DNA of 64,000 nucleotides from Mesorhizobium sp. AR10 (GCF_024746795.1 NZ_CP080524.1:3078001-3142000), one strand, 5' to 3'. Numbered from the stretch's first letter, positions 46,842 through 57,127 are shown. Numbers and translations: made by a program. Notes: generated from the sequence alone by a model not told the origin.

Positions 46842-47705
46842 ATGCAGACCATTTTCAGCGTTGCAGTCGACGCGCTTGCCTATGGCATGGTGCTGTTCGT
46901 CATCTCGATCGGCCTCTCCGTGACCATGGGGTTGATGCGCGTCGTCAATCTCGCGCATGGCGCTTTCGCCATGATCGGCGGCTACATTGCCTCCTATGCG
47001 GCAAGCGATCTCGGCGTCGGCTATGGCGTCGCGATCCTGATCGCCGTTGTTGGCACGATCGTCATCGCGATCCCCATAGAACGGCTTCTCTATCGCCGCA
47101 TCTACGGCGCGCCGGAACTGACGCAGGTGCTGATGACGATCGGCATTACTTTCTGCGTGATCGGCATTGCGAACTACGTTTTCGGGCCCACGCTAAAGAC
47201 GATACCGCTGCCCGAGACGCTGCGCGGCCCGATCGACCTCGGCTTCCGTTCCATCGCCGCGCACAGGCTGTTTGCCATCGCCTGCGGCGGCGTCGTTGCC
47301 GCTGCCTTGTGGTTCCTGATCGAAAAGACGCCCTTCGGCGTCAAGGTCAGAGCCTCCGTCGACAATGCGGCCATGGCCGCCGCCCTCGGCGTTAGAACCA
47401 GGATCATCTATGCGGTCAGCTTTGCGATTGCGGTCGGGCTGGCGGCGTTCGGCGGCATTGTCGGGGCGGAACTGCTGCCCATAGAACCTTACTACGCGCT
47501 GCGCTACATGGTGACGTTTCTGGTCGTGGTGTCGATCGGCGGTGCCGGCTCGATTCCCGGTGCGCTGCTGGCATGCCTCGTGCTTGGCGGCATCGATACG
47601 ACCGGCCGCTATCTCGTTCCCGAATACGGCGAATTCTTCTTCTATCTGGCGGTGATCGCGATCGTCTGGATATTCCCGCGCGGCTTGCTTGGAAGGGCGA
47701 AATGA
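46842..47705 (+). CDS. pcaN: LivH-type permease of the probable protocatechuate importer
   Basis: 287 residues. LivH pattern: DALAYGMVLFVISIGLSVTM, RVVNLAHGAFAMIGGY, ASVDNAAMAAALGVRTR and AYS-like helices to the C-terminus (GEFFFYLAVIAIVWIFPRGL). Stop overlaps the next start. Gene letter by position only. Confidence 0.75.
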   Translation: MQTIFSVAVDALAYGMVLFVISIGLSVTMGLMRVVNLAHGAFAMIGGYIASYAASDLGVGYGVAILIAVVGTIVIAIPIERLLYRRIYGAPELTQVLMTIGITFCVIGIANYVFGPTLKTIPLPETLRGPIDLGFRSIAAHRLFAIACGGVVAAALWFLIEKTPFGVKVRASVDNAAMAAALGVRTRIIYAVSFAIAVGLAAFGGIVGAELLPIEPYYALRYMVTFLVVVSIGGAGSIPGALLACLVLGGIDTTGRYLVPEYGEFFFYLAVIAIVWIFPRGLLGRAK

Positions 47706-48709
47706 TGGCGGTGGTCGACACGCAATCCGCTGTGCGGCCTGCTGCCCGGAGCTCGAACTGGTTGCGGGATTTGACCGGCATCGCAGTCATCCTGGGCATC
47801 GCCGCCATCGGCTATTTGCTGTTCCCGAACAATCTGGCGCTGCTGACGCGCATTCTGGCAGTCGCGCTGCTGGTGCTTTCGCTCGATCTGGTGACTGGTT
47901 TTTGCGGCGTTGCCACGCTCGGGCATGCTGCACTCTTCGGCGCCGGCGCCTATGCGGCCGGCATGGCCGCCGCCCACTGGGACATCAGCGATCCGATGGC
48001 GATGGTCGTTGTCGGCGCCATCGGCGGCGCGGCGGCAGGTTTGCTCTCAGGCGCTGTCATCCTGCGCGGACACGGCCTGTCGCAGCTCGTGCTCTCGATC
48101 GCCGTCATCCATCTCTTCCACGAGGCGGCCAACAAGGCCTCGACCTATACCGGGGGCAGCGACGGCCTGGCCGGCATTTCGCCCGATCCGCTGTTTGGCC
48201 TGTTCGCTTTCGACCTCTGGGGGCGCACTGCCTACGGTTTCGGCGTGGTGCTGCTCGTCATCGTCTTCATCCTGCTGCGCATTCTGGTCCGTTCGCCCTT
48301 CGGCATGCTCTGCCGCGGCATCAGGGAAGATCCGGTGCGGGTACGCGCGATGGGCGCCTCGGTGCGCGGCACTCTGGTCAAGATGTATGTCATCTCCGGC
48401 GCGGTGGCCGGCGTCGGCGGTGCACTCAACGCCATCTCCACGCAAGTGGTCGGGCTCGACAGTTTGAGCTTCACAACCTCCGCCGAGGCGCTGGTCATGC
48501 TCGTGCTCGGCGGCACGGGTTCGCTTTACGGCGCCTTGCTCGGAACCGCCGCCTTCATGTGGTTCGAGGATGTCGTTTCGGCCGCCAATCCATTCCACTG
48601 GCTGACGATGGTCGGCACGTTGCTGATCGCGGTGGTGCTGTTTGCGCCGCGTGGCCTGTTTGGCACCGCCGCTTTCGTCTTTGATCGCATGCGGGAGCGG
48701 CGTCGATGA
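47702..48709 (+). CDS. pcaV: LivM-type permease of the probable protocatechuate importer
   Basis: 335 residues from ATG 47702 (a second ATG follows directly). LivM features are VTGFCGVATLGHAALFGAGA, TGGSDGLAGI and the loop CRGIREDPVRVRAMGASVRG. GGAAGG lies upstream. Overlaps LivH and LivG genes by 4 bases each. Gene letter by position only. Confidence 0.75.
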   Translation: MMAVVDTQSAVRPAARSSNWLRDLTGIAVILGIAAIGYLLFPNNLALLTRILAVALLVLSLDLVTGFCGVATLGHAALFGAGAYAAGMAAAHWDISDPMAMVVVGAIGGAAAGLLSGAVILRGHGLSQLVLSIAVIHLFHEAANKASTYTGGSDGLAGISPDPLFGLFAFDLWGRTAYGFGVVLLVIVFILLRILVRSPFGMLCRGIREDPVRVRAMGASVRGTLVKMYVISGAVAGVGGALNAISTQVVGLDSLSFTTSAEALVMLVLGGTGSLYGALLGTAAFMWFEDVVSAANPFHWLTMVGTLLIAVVLFAPRGLFGTAAFVFDRMRERRR

Positions 48710-49470
48710 GCCCGGTCTTTCAAGTCGAGCGCCTGCGAAAATCTTTTGGCGGGCTGGCCGTCACGCAGGACGTCTCGATCGCGATGGAGCCCGGCGATCG
48801 CGTCGCGCTGATCGGACCCAACGGCGCGGGCAAGACCACTTTCGTCAATCTCGTGGTCGGACATCTTGCCCCCGATTCAGGCAAGGTCATGCTCGCCGGA
48901 TCGGACGTGACCGCGCTCGACCCGATCCGCCGCGTCCGTCAGGGTTTGGTGCGGTCCTTCCAGGTCACGCGGCTGTTTTCCGACATGACGCCGCAAGAGC
49001 ATGTCGCGCTGGCGATCCTGCAGCGAACCGGACGGTCGGGCCGCGTTTTTGGCCATTTCCAGGCCATGCCCGAAGTGATGGAGGAGATCCGCGCGCTTTT
49101 CGATACGCTCGGCCTCATTCCAGTCGAGACCCGCAAGGTCAGCGAGATCGCCTATGGCCAGCAGCGCCTTCTGGAGATCGCGTTGGCATTGGCCCTCAAG
49201 CCGAAAGTGCTGTTGCTTGACGAGCCGGCGGCTGGGGTTCCGCAAAGCGACACGCCGCGCATAGAAGCGGCACTTGCCGGCCTGCCGTCCGATCTCGCCG
49301 TATTGATGATCGAGCACGACATGGACCTCGTCTTCCGCTTCGCCAAACGCGTCATCGTCCTTGCCGCCGGCGCCGTCATCTTCGACGGTTCGCCGCAGGA
49401 TGTGACGAAAGACGCCCGTGTTCGCGAGGTCTATCTGGGAAATTATGCCAATGACCGCAGCGCTGCTTGA
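48706..49470 (+). CDS. pcaW: LivG-type ATPase of the probable protocatechuate importer
   Basis: 254 residues. Walker A GPNGAGKTT, signature here ISEIAYGQQRLLEIALALA-like (SEIAYGQQRLLEIA), Walker B VLLLDEPAAGVP and switch histidine MIEHDMDLVF, all typical for LivG. Confidence 0.78.
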   Translation: MSPVFQVERLRKSFGGLAVTQDVSIAMEPGDRVALIGPNGAGKTTFVNLVVGHLAPDSGKVMLAGSDVTALDPIRRVRQGLVRSFQVTRLFSDMTPQEHVALAILQRTGRSGRVFGHFQAMPEVMEEIRALFDTLGLIPVETRKVSEIAYGQQRLLEIALALALKPKVLLLDEPAAGVPQSDTPRIEAALAGLPSDLAVLMIEHDMDLVFRFAKRVIVLAAGAVIFDGSPQDVTKDARVREVYLGNYANDRSAA

Positions 49471-50167
49471 CGTCGCCGGCCTCTGCGCTGGCTATGGCCC
49501 GACTCGGATCCTGGAGAACGTCAGCTTCTCCGTGCCGGCCGGTTCGCGGCTTGCCGTGCTTGGACGCAATGGCATGGGCAAGACGACCCTGCTTGCCACC
49601 ATCGCCGGACAGACCAGGCGCTATGGCGGCGCGATCAAGCTAGGCGGTACGGAGATCACCCATCTGGAAAGCTCGTCTCGCGCAAGAAGCGGGCTCGGAT
49701 ACGTGCCCCAGGCGCGCTGCATCTTTGCGTCGCTGACGGTCGAGGAAAACCTGTTCGTCGGGTTGAAGGACAGGGAACGGTCGGCAATAGACGAGGCCTA
49801 TCAGATGTTTCCACGCCTCAAGGAGCGGCGCAGGAATCTCGGCTCACAGCTTTCGGGCGGCGAGCAGCAGATGCTGTCCACGGCACGAACCATTTTGGGC
49901 CGACCGAGCGTGCTTCTGCTCGACGAACCACTGGAGGGGCTGGCGCCGGTTATCTGCGAGGAATTGATGGCGGTCTTTTCGAAACTGGCGTCTGGTGGTG
50001 AGATGACGGTGATCCTGGTGGAGCAGCGCATCCAGAGCGCGCTCGACTTCGCTGATCATGCGATCATTCTCGAGCGTGGCCGGATTGCCTGGTCCGGCAC
50101 GCCGGCAGAGCTTGCCGGCCAGCCGGAGGTGGTCGAGCGCCTGCTCGGCGTGGGCGGACTTCACTGA
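49445..50167 (+). CDS. pcaX: LivF-type ATPase of the probable protocatechuate importer
   Basis: 240 residues from ATG 49445 (ATG 49451 possible); starts inside the LivG gene. Walker A GRNGMGKTT, signature LSGGEQQMLSTARTI, Walker B VLLLDEPLEGLAP and LVEQRIQSALDFAD. Last importer gene; a palindromic repeat lies between it and the convergent pcaF. Confidence 0.78.
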   Translation: MPMTAALLDVAGLCAGYGPTRILENVSFSVPAGSRLAVLGRNGMGKTTLLATIAGQTRRYGGAIKLGGTEITHLESSSRARSGLGYVPQARCIFASLTVEENLFVGLKDRERSAIDEAYQMFPRLKERRRNLGSQLSGGEQQMLSTARTILGRPSVLLLDEPLEGLAPVICEELMAVFSKLASGGEMTVILVEQRIQSALDFADHAIILERGRIAWSGTPAELAGQPEVVERLLGVGGLH

Positions 50168-50210
50168 AACGACGGCGTTTTACCGCGAAAACTTTCAGTC
50201 TTTGTTTTTG

Positions 50211-50257
50211 TGCATGTCGTTGTCCAAAAACCGCTGCACACTTTTGGGCGACATGCA
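50211..50257. repeat. Palindromic intergenic repeat between convergent importer and pcaF genes
   Basis: TGCATGTCG (50211-50219) and CGACATGCA (50249-50257) are exact inverted repeats. The inside holds a second pair, CCAAAA and TTTTGG (50224-50229, 50242-50247). It ends at the base before the pcaF stop codon and can act as a shared terminator for both convergent operons. Its sequence resembles a repeat I associate with Mesorhizobium genomes. Confidence 0.72.
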
Positions 50258-51463
<1,206 letters not shown>

Positions 51464-52267
51464 CTATGCAGCTTTCTCTTTTCGGGTTCCCTCATGCGCC
51501 GCCTTGGTGCGAGCCTGCAGGTCGCGCAGCGTCTTCAACTCGAGTTCGCTCGGCACTGGTGTTTCGTCAAGCGTGCCGGCGAATTTCACCGTCCAACCGC
51601 AGGTCGCCTGCACCTGCTCGCGGGACACGCCGGGATGCAGCGACACCACGGTGAATTCCTTGGTCGCCGGATCAGGCTTCCAGATGGCGAGGTCGGTGAT
51701 CAGCAGCGTCGGGCCTGCCGTGTCGATGCCGAGGCGTTTTCGATGATCGCCGCCTTCGCCATGGCCGAACGAGGTGAAGAAGTCGATCTTTTCGACCATG
51801 CCGCGCTTCGTCTGCGCCATGGTGATGTAGATTTCCTTCGACGAGGTGGCGATCTCCGGAGCACCGCCGCCACCCGGCAGCCGGGTCTTGGGCGCAAAAT
51901 AGTCGCCGATGACCGTGGTGTTGATGTTGCCGAACTTGTCGAGCTGGGCAGCGCCGAGGAAGCCGATCGAGATGCGGCCGCCTTGCAGCCAGTAGCGGAA
52001 CATTTCCGGCACCGAGACGGTGGTGACGGCAGTGTCGCAGAGATCGCCGTCGCCGATCGACAGCGGCAGCACATCGGGCGCGGTGCCGATGGTCCCGCTT
52101 TCATAGATCAGCGTGATGTCGGGCGCGTGTGTCAGCCGCGCGACATTGCAGGCGGCAGACGGCGCACCGATGCCGACGAAGCAGACATCGTCGTTCTTCA
52201 GCGCCCGGCTGGCTGCGATCGTCATCATCTCGTTGGGGGTGAAACCCAGGGTTTGACCGTCGCTCAT
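51464..52267 (-). CDS. pcaJ: 3-oxoadipate CoA-transferase subunit B
   Basis: 267 residues. CoA-transferase family I, subunit B; the glutamate loop is in LIYESGTIGTAPDVLPLSIG, and LGAAQLDKFGNINTTVIGD and LPGGGGAPEIATSS are family motifs. Start at ATG 52267 overlaps the pcaI stop by 4 bases; the open frame runs further upstream only by chance. Confidence 0.92.
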   Translation of the reverse strand: MSDGQTLGFTPNEMMTIAASRALKNDDVCFVGIGAPSAACNVARLTHAPDITLIYESGTIGTAPDVLPLSIGDGDLCDTAVTTVSVPEMFRYWLQGGRISIGFLGAAQLDKFGNINTTVIGDYFAPKTRLPGGGGAPEIATSSKEIYITMAQTKRGMVEKIDFFTSFGHGEGGDHRKRLGIDTAGPTLLITDLAIWKPDPATKEFTVVSLHPGVSREQVQATCGWTVKFAGTLDETPVPSELELKTLRDLQARTKAAHEGTRKEKAA

Positions 52268-53121
52268 GCCGCTGTCCTCAGATGCTCGACGCGGGCGGCG
52301 AAATCTTCCGCCGTCTTGTCGAAGACGTTCTTCTGGATCCACTCTTGAAACCTGTCGCGGTCGGCGGCGATTTCGTCCCATTCGAGATAGGCGGCATTGT
52401 CCCTGATATAGTAGCCATGCGCATAGGATGGATGCGAGCCGCCCGGCACGACCGATATGGCGGTGACTGTCCAGCTCGGCAGCACGGTCAAATTGGGATG
52501 CAGGTCTTCGAAACTGTCGACCACTTCCTCGACCGTCACCACGGCACGCCTGGCGGCAAGAACAGCTTCCTTCTGGATGCCGATGATGCCTTCGACCAGC
52601 ACGTTGCCTTTCCTGTCGGCCTTCTGGGCATGGATGAAGGTGACGTCGGGACGGATGGCAGGAATGGCGGCGAGCACCTCGCCGGTGAACGGACAGGTGA
52701 TCGATTTGATGTTCGGGTTGACCGCCGCCAGGCCGGCGCCGCGATAGCCGCGGAACACGGCGCAAGGCAGGCCGGCAGCACCCGCCTCATAGGCATTGGC
52801 CATGCCGGCATGGCTATGTTCCTCGATCTCGATCTTGCGCGGAAAGCTGTTCTCGATGGCGTCGCGGGCGCGCCGCAACAGTCCGACACCGGGATTGCCG
52901 ACATAGGAGAAGATCATTTTCCTGGCCATGCCCATGCCGATCATCTGGTCGTAGATCAGGTCGGGGGTCATGCGGATCAGCGTCAGGTCGCGAAACCCCT
53001 GCCGGATCGCTTCATGCACCGCCGCCGTCGGGATGAGATGGGTGAAGCCCTCGAAGGCAACCGTATCGCCATCATGCAAATTCTCGGCCACGGCCTGGCT
53101 GAGCGGCAGGAATTTGACCAT
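52264..53121 (-). CDS. pcaI: 3-oxoadipate CoA-transferase subunit A
   Basis: 285 residues. Family I CoA-transferase subunit A: DGDTVAFEGFTHLIPTAAVH, LIRMTPDLIYDQMIGMGMAR, and the alpha-subunit HAQKADRKGNVLVEG. ATG 53121 is chosen over one 14 codons upstream, which would run into the PcaR operator. Confidence 0.9.
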   Translation of the reverse strand: MVKFLPLSQAVAENLHDGDTVAFEGFTHLIPTAAVHEAIRQGFRDLTLIRMTPDLIYDQMIGMGMARKMIFSYVGNPGVGLLRRARDAIENSFPRKIEIEEHSHAGMANAYEAGAAGLPCAVFRGYRGAGLAAVNPNIKSITCPFTGEVLAAIPAIRPDVTFIHAQKADRKGNVLVEGIIGIQKEAVLAARRAVVTVEEVVDSFEDLHPNLTVLPSWTVTAISVVPGGSHPSYAHGYYIRDNAAYLEWDEIAADRDRFQEWIQKNVFDKTAEDFAARVEHLRTAA

Positions 53122-53146
53122 CGCAGGAACTCCAGCGTCCAAAAAA

Positions 53147-53161
53147 GTTCGTATTGCGAAC
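53147..53161. promoter_or_regulatory. IclR/PcaR-type operator between pcaI and pcaR
   Basis: GTTCG-TATTG-CGAAC, a perfect inverted repeat in the 118-base divergent gap. It resembles the P. putida PcaR site GTTCGATAATCGCAC as I remember it (same GTTCG arm, same spacing). Confidence 0.72.
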
Positions 53162-53239
53162 ATATGTTTTGTATGAGATACTTCTATGCCGAGCTTTGAC
53201 GTCGAGTCAATGCTGAGACCATGATTTTCCGGAGGCTAA

Positions 53240-54010
53240 ATGGACGAAGAGGGCACTTCGCGTGACCATGTCGGCTCGCTCGAACGCGGGCTTGCGGTCA
53301 TGGAAATACTGGCCAGGCATCCCGCTGGCATGACGCTGACCGAAATGGCGGAAGAGGCGGGGCTGACCCGCGCCGGCGCCCGCCGGTTCCTGCTGACGCT
53401 GGCGGCCACCGGCTATGCGACGCAATCCGGACGGCTGTTTTCGCTGTCGCCACGTTTGCTGACTGTCGCCCGTACCTGGCTCGGCGGCGCCTCGCTGTGG
53501 ACGTTCGCAGCACCCGTCATGCGCGAGGTTGCAGCACTTCTGAACGAAGCCTGTTCGGCTGCAGTGCTGTCCGGTGAAGACGTCGTCTATGTCGCGCGTG
53601 TTCCGGGTCGGCGCATCCTCAGCGTGTCACTCGATGTCGGAACAAGGCTGCCGGCGCATTGCACTTCGATGGGACGCATTCTGCTTTCAGGTCTCGCGCC
53701 CGACGAGTTGGAAGCATTTCTCGGCCAGGCCAAGATCGAGAGACGAACGCCGAAGACGATCACCGACAGGCGATCGCTTGCCGCAGCCATCGCCAAGGCA
53801 AGGGCGGATGGCTTCGCCATCGTCGACGAAGAACTGGAACTCGGCCTGCGCTCGATCGCCGTGCCGATCACCGACCGTACCGGAGGAACCGTGGCGGCGA
53901 TCAATGTTTCGACCCAGTCGGCGCGCTTTTCGATAGCAGAAATGGAGAGGGAAATATTGCCTGCTCTGCTCGGCGCGAAACGGCGCATCGAGGATTTCTT
54001 CTTCGTTTGA
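53240..54010 (+). CDS. pcaR: IclR-family regulator PcaR
   Basis: 256 residues. Winged helix GMTLTEMAEEAGLTRAGARR near residue 30 and an IclR effector domain (LNEACSAAVLSGEDVVYVAR, PAHCTSMGRILLSGL, DEELELGLRSIAVPI). The PcaR/PcaU/PobR branch senses protocatechuate or beta-ketoadipate. Divergent from pcaIJF, so it most likely controls that operon. Confidence 0.87.
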   Translation: MDEEGTSRDHVGSLERGLAVMEILARHPAGMTLTEMAEEAGLTRAGARRFLLTLAATGYATQSGRLFSLSPRLLTVARTWLGGASLWTFAAPVMREVAALLNEACSAAVLSGEDVVYVARVPGRRILSVSLDVGTRLPAHCTSMGRILLSGLAPDELEAFLGQAKIERRTPKTITDRRSLAAAIAKARADGFAIVDEELELGLRSIAVPITDRTGGTVAAINVSTQSARFSIAEMEREILPALLGAKRRIEDFFFV

Positions 54011-54029
54011 CGGGCTCTGCCAGAACAGA

Positions 54030-55100
54030 TCAACCGGCCATCAGTCCCGCCGCGCCGCGTCGCCAATAGGCTGCTGCCAGCGTCTCGTCGCGGCCGAGCG
54101 CCAAACTACCACGCCAGTGTTCGCGAACGATCTTGGCGGCGGCTGCTTCCGCGGCGAACCAGCCGAAGGCAGAACCAGTCTGCGGCCATGCCACAGAGCG
54201 CACGGCATCGGCCAGCCGGCCGTCTTCGCCTGCCGGCACGCCGTCTCTCACCAGCCAGTGCAGCTCGATGCCGGTGGCGTTGTCGATGGGCTGCCGTTCG
54301 GCATCGTCGGCGATCTCGACGAACGCAACGCCTTTGGTCTCGGCGGGTAATGTTTCGAGCAGCCGCGCCAGTGCCGGCAGGCCGGTTTCGTCGGCGCCCA
54401 TCAGATACCATGATGCCTGCCGCACCGGGCGGCCGACCGGGCCCATGATGCCGATTTTCATACCTGACGCAGCCTGCATGGCCCAGGCGGAACCGACGCT
54501 GTCGCCGGGATGGATGAGGAAATCGACGTCGACAAAGCCCTTGTCCACGTCCAGCTTGCGGATGGTGTAGACGCGCGCCACCGGGCGCCTGTCATCCGAC
54601 GGCCAGACCGGCAAGCCGTTGCTGCCGAGCACCGGCCAGAGCGGATCGGGCACCTGCTTGGTCGGGAACAGCATGCGGATGTGCATGCCGCCGAATTTCG
54701 CGAAGCGCGTGAGATCTTCGCCGGCGAGGCGGATGCGGCGCATATGCCGGGTCAGGTCTGTGACATGGGTCACCACCATCTCGCGAAACTGGGCGAGGCG
54801 GGTCTCGTCGGCAAGATCGCCGGTCCAGACGATCTCGGGGTTTTCGTCCCTGGCATAGACCTCGACGGCGGTGGCGAGCAGGTCCTTGATGCGGGCGAGG
54901 CCGTCGCGGTCGGCGGCATTGGCCCGCATCACCAGCCGGTCCATGTCGAAGGAGGCGCGGCCGAAGGCGAAGCGGAAGTCGAGCCGCTGCCCGTCTTGCT
55001 CGGCATCGGCCTCGAAGCTTTGCAGCCTGTCGCTGATACGGTCCATGTAGTCGGGCAGATGCCGCAGATTCAGGCGCGCCTCGCAGGCCAGTTCGCTCAC
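54030..55100 (-). CDS. Siderophore-interacting protein (NADPH-dependent ferric-siderophore reductase) with N-terminal DUF2218
   Basis: 356 residues from GTG 55100 (GGGAGAGG just upstream); a GTG at 55115 would extend it by five codons. The N-terminal 90 residues resemble DUF2218 (EARLNLRHLPDYMDRISDRL). Then a FAD-binding domain (RVYTIRKLDVDKGFVDVDF, GDSVGSAWAMQA) and a SIP domain with ASWYLMGADETGLPALARLL. Reduces ferric siderophores in the cytosol. No siderophore transporter is next to it. Confidence 0.82.
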   Translation of the reverse strand: MSELACEARLNLRHLPDYMDRISDRLQSFEADAEQDGQRLDFRFAFGRASFDMDRLVMRANAADRDGLARIKDLLATAVEVYARDENPEIVWTGDLADETRLAQFREMVVTHVTDLTRHMRRIRLAGEDLTRFAKFGGMHIRMLFPTKQVPDPLWPVLGSNGLPVWPSDDRRPVARVYTIRKLDVDKGFVDVDFLIHPGDSVGSAWAMQAASGMKIGIMGPVGRPVRQASWYLMGADETGLPALARLLETLPAETKGVAFVEIADDAERQPIDNATGIELHWLVRDGVPAGEDGRLADAVRSVAWPQTGSAFGWFAAEAAAAKIVREHWRGSLALGRDETLAAAYWRRGAAGLMAG

Positions 55101-55323
55101 CAATGCCTCTCCCACTCTCAGCCTCCGATCCTGCCGATCAGGGCCGCCTTGAAGGTCCGGCCCTTGCCTTGTTCCGTCGCCGCTGTTGATGCACCGGGGT
55201 CAAGCTACATATTAAAACATGATTACATCAGTCAACTTTAAACTTGTAGGCGACGACCGTGACCGAAGGCTCCGGGGAGGGGCGAAGCAGCTCGCAATTG
55301 ACGTCACTGCGGATCTCAGCTAT

Positions 55324-55354
55324 TGAACAGGACTGAACAGGTATATTGAACAGG
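55324..55354 (+). promoter_or_regulatory. Three direct repeats just before the GntR/UTRA start
   Basis: TGAACAGG occurs three times (55324-55331, 55334-55341, 55347-55354), the first and last within ATTGAACAGG, ending 7 bases before the ATG. Probable autoregulatory operator; it also overlaps the ribosome-binding region. The rest of the 261-base gap to the left (55101-55323) holds no gene I can see. Confidence 0.55.
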
Positions 55355-55361
55355 TATCAAT

Positions 55362-56087
55362 ATGAAGCGTCGTGCGGCTCTGTTGTCTCCCGGAACGGGT
55401 AAGCCCGAACAGATCGCGACCGTTCTCGAGCAGGAAATCCGTTCCGGCGTGCTCGGCTTCGGCGACCGCCTGCAGAGCGAGAACGAACTCGTCCAGCGCT
55501 TTTCCGTCAGCCGCAACACAGTCCGTAAGGGCCTTGAAGAACTGTCCAGCCGCGGGCTGATCACCACCAAGGTCGGCATCGGTTCCTTCGTCACCTTCGA
55601 CGGCATGCCGGTCGACGACAGCATCGGCTGGTCGCGCGCACTGGCCAATGCCGGCGCCAACGCCCAGACGCGCACCCTGCGGCTCGAGGTCATAGAGGAT
55701 GCCGATCTCGCCGCGCGGCTAGGCATCGAAAGCCCGTTTTTCATCGCCGTCGACCGGGTGCGAACCAACGCCGATGACGGCCATGCCATCTCCATCGAGC
55801 GCAGCCGTCTACCGCTGTCACCGGAATTGGAAGATGTGCCGCTGCGCGGCCTGCGCGAAGGGTCCTTGCACCAGACGCTGCGCGACGCCGGGCTCGTGCC
55901 GGACCACGGCGAGGAGTGGGTCGAAATCGAGATGCTGAATGCCGAGGACGCCGAGATCTTGTCCTGTCCGCTGGGCACGCCTTTCCTGCGCGGCCGCAGG
56001 CTGACGCGCGCCGCCGACGGACGGCCGATCGAGTATGTCACCAGCCTGCTCAACCCGGCGCATTTCGCGCTGCATATGGAATTCTAG
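55362..56087 (+). CDS. GntR-family regulator with UTRA domain (YegW-like)
   Basis: 241 residues. Winged helix RLQSENELVQRFSVSRNTVR with a UTRA ligand domain (ISIERSRLPLSPELEDVP, GRRLTRAADGRPIEYVTSLL). HutC subfamily. It is followed two bases later by an ADP-ribosylglycohydrolase-family gene and a PfkB kinase, the same gene content as E. coli yegUVW, where YegW is a GntR regulator. Probably senses the transported compound or its phosphate. Confidence 0.85.
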   Translation: MKRRAALLSPGTGKPEQIATVLEQEIRSGVLGFGDRLQSENELVQRFSVSRNTVRKGLEELSSRGLITTKVGIGSFVTFDGMPVDDSIGWSRALANAGANAQTRTLRLEVIEDADLAARLGIESPFFIAVDRVRTNADDGHAISIERSRLPLSPELEDVPLRGLREGSLHQTLRDAGLVPDHGEEWVEIEMLNAEDAEILSCPLGTPFLRGRRLTRAADGRPIEYVTSLLNPAHFALHMEF

Positions 56088-56089
56088 GG

Positions 56090-57127
56090 ATGTCGGACAC
56101 CGCTTCCGCCGCGATGATCGACCGGGCGATGGGCGCACTCATCGGCGGGGCGATCGGCGACGCCCTAGGCATGCCGACGCAGCTTTTGTCGCCGGCGCGC
56201 ATCGCCGAACTCTACGGTCGTGTCGAGGATTTCGTCGCCCCGGTCGCCGACCATCCGGTGTCGAAAGGCATGGCTGCCGGCACTATCACCGACGACACAG
56301 AACAGGCGCTGCTGCTCGGCCGCATTCTCGTCGAGTCTGGTGACCGCTTCGACCATAGGCGCTGGGTCAACGCGCTGCTCGACTGGGAGCGCGACGTCAA
56401 GGCGCGTGGCAGCTACGATCTCCTGGGACCATCGACCAAGCGCGCCATCGACGCCATCAATGACGGCGTGCCGGCCGAGGAGGCGGGAAGCGGCGGCGAC
56501 ACCAATGGCGCGGCCATGCGCATCGCGCCGGTCGGCATCATGATGCCGCTGGAGCCGCTCGATGTGCTGATCGCCAAGGTGGCGGAAACCTGCCGTGCCA
56601 CGCACAACACCTCGATCGCCATCGCTTCGGCGGCCGCTGTTGCCGCTGCCGTCAGTTGCGGCGTTGCCGGCGGCGACTGGCGGGCTGCTTCGGACCAAGC
56701 CGTCCTGGCGGCGAAGCGCGGCGGGGCCCTCGGTCACTGGACCACTGGCGGCGATATTGCTGCGCGCATCGAGTGGGCGAGAGGCCTCGTCCGCGGCAAG
56801 TCCGTCACCGACGGTGTCAGGCTGATCGTCGATCTCGTCGGCACCGGCGTCGCCAGCCAGGAATCGGTTCCGGCGGCCTTCGCAGTATTGGAAATCGCCA
56901 GTGGCGACCCGTGGCAAGCGGCCGTCATCAGCACCAATCTCGGCGGCGACACCGACACGATCGGTGCCATCGCTGCCGGCATGGCCGGCGCCTGCATTGG
57001 CTTCTCACGCCTGCCGCAACAGCATATCGCAAGGCTCAAGGGCATCGACATATCGGAGGTTCGTGCGCTGGCCAGCGATCTCATCGCGCCGCGGCTGGCG
57101 AAGACCGGCAAGGACGCGGCGGCATGA
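56090..57127 (+). CDS. ADP-ribosylglycohydrolase-family protein (YegU-like)
   Basis: 345 residues, all-helical DraG/ARH fold. Both metal-site motifs are present: GTITDDTEQALLLG near residue 65 and NLGGDTDTIGAIAAGMAGAC near residue 290; the N-terminus MGALIGGAIGDALGMPTQL is typical. Hydrolyses an N-glycosidic bond to ribose in characterised members. Here it sits between a GntR regulator and a sugar kinase and far from any nif or draT gene, so a small-molecule nucleoside-like or ribosylated substrate is more likely than a protein. Stop overlaps the kinase start. Confidence 0.85.
   Translation: MSDTASAAMIDRAMGALIGGAIGDALGMPTQLLSPARIAELYGRVEDFVAPVADHPVSKGMAAGTITDDTEQALLLGRILVESGDRFDHRRWVNALLDWERDVKARGSYDLLGPSTKRAIDAINDGVPAEEAGSGGDTNGAAMRIAPVGIMMPLEPLDVLIAKVAETCRATHNTSIAIASAAAVAAAVSCGVAGGDWRAASDQAVLAAKRGGALGHWTTGGDIAARIEWARGLVRGKSVTDGVRLIVDLVGTGVASQESVPAAFAVLEIASGDPWQAAVISTNLGGDTDTIGAIAAGMAGACIGFSRLPQQHIARLKGIDISEVRALASDLIAPRLAKTGKDAAA

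Noticed and set aside
55324..55354. Triple repeat as a CRISPR-like array
   Set aside because: Units are only 8 bases with 2- to 5-base spacing and no cas genes; an operator is the sensible reading.
56090..57127. Glycohydrolase as DraG (nitrogenase reductase activation)
   Set aside because: No draT, nif or ammonium-regulation gene is near; the gene is coupled to a sugar kinase and a GntR regulator.
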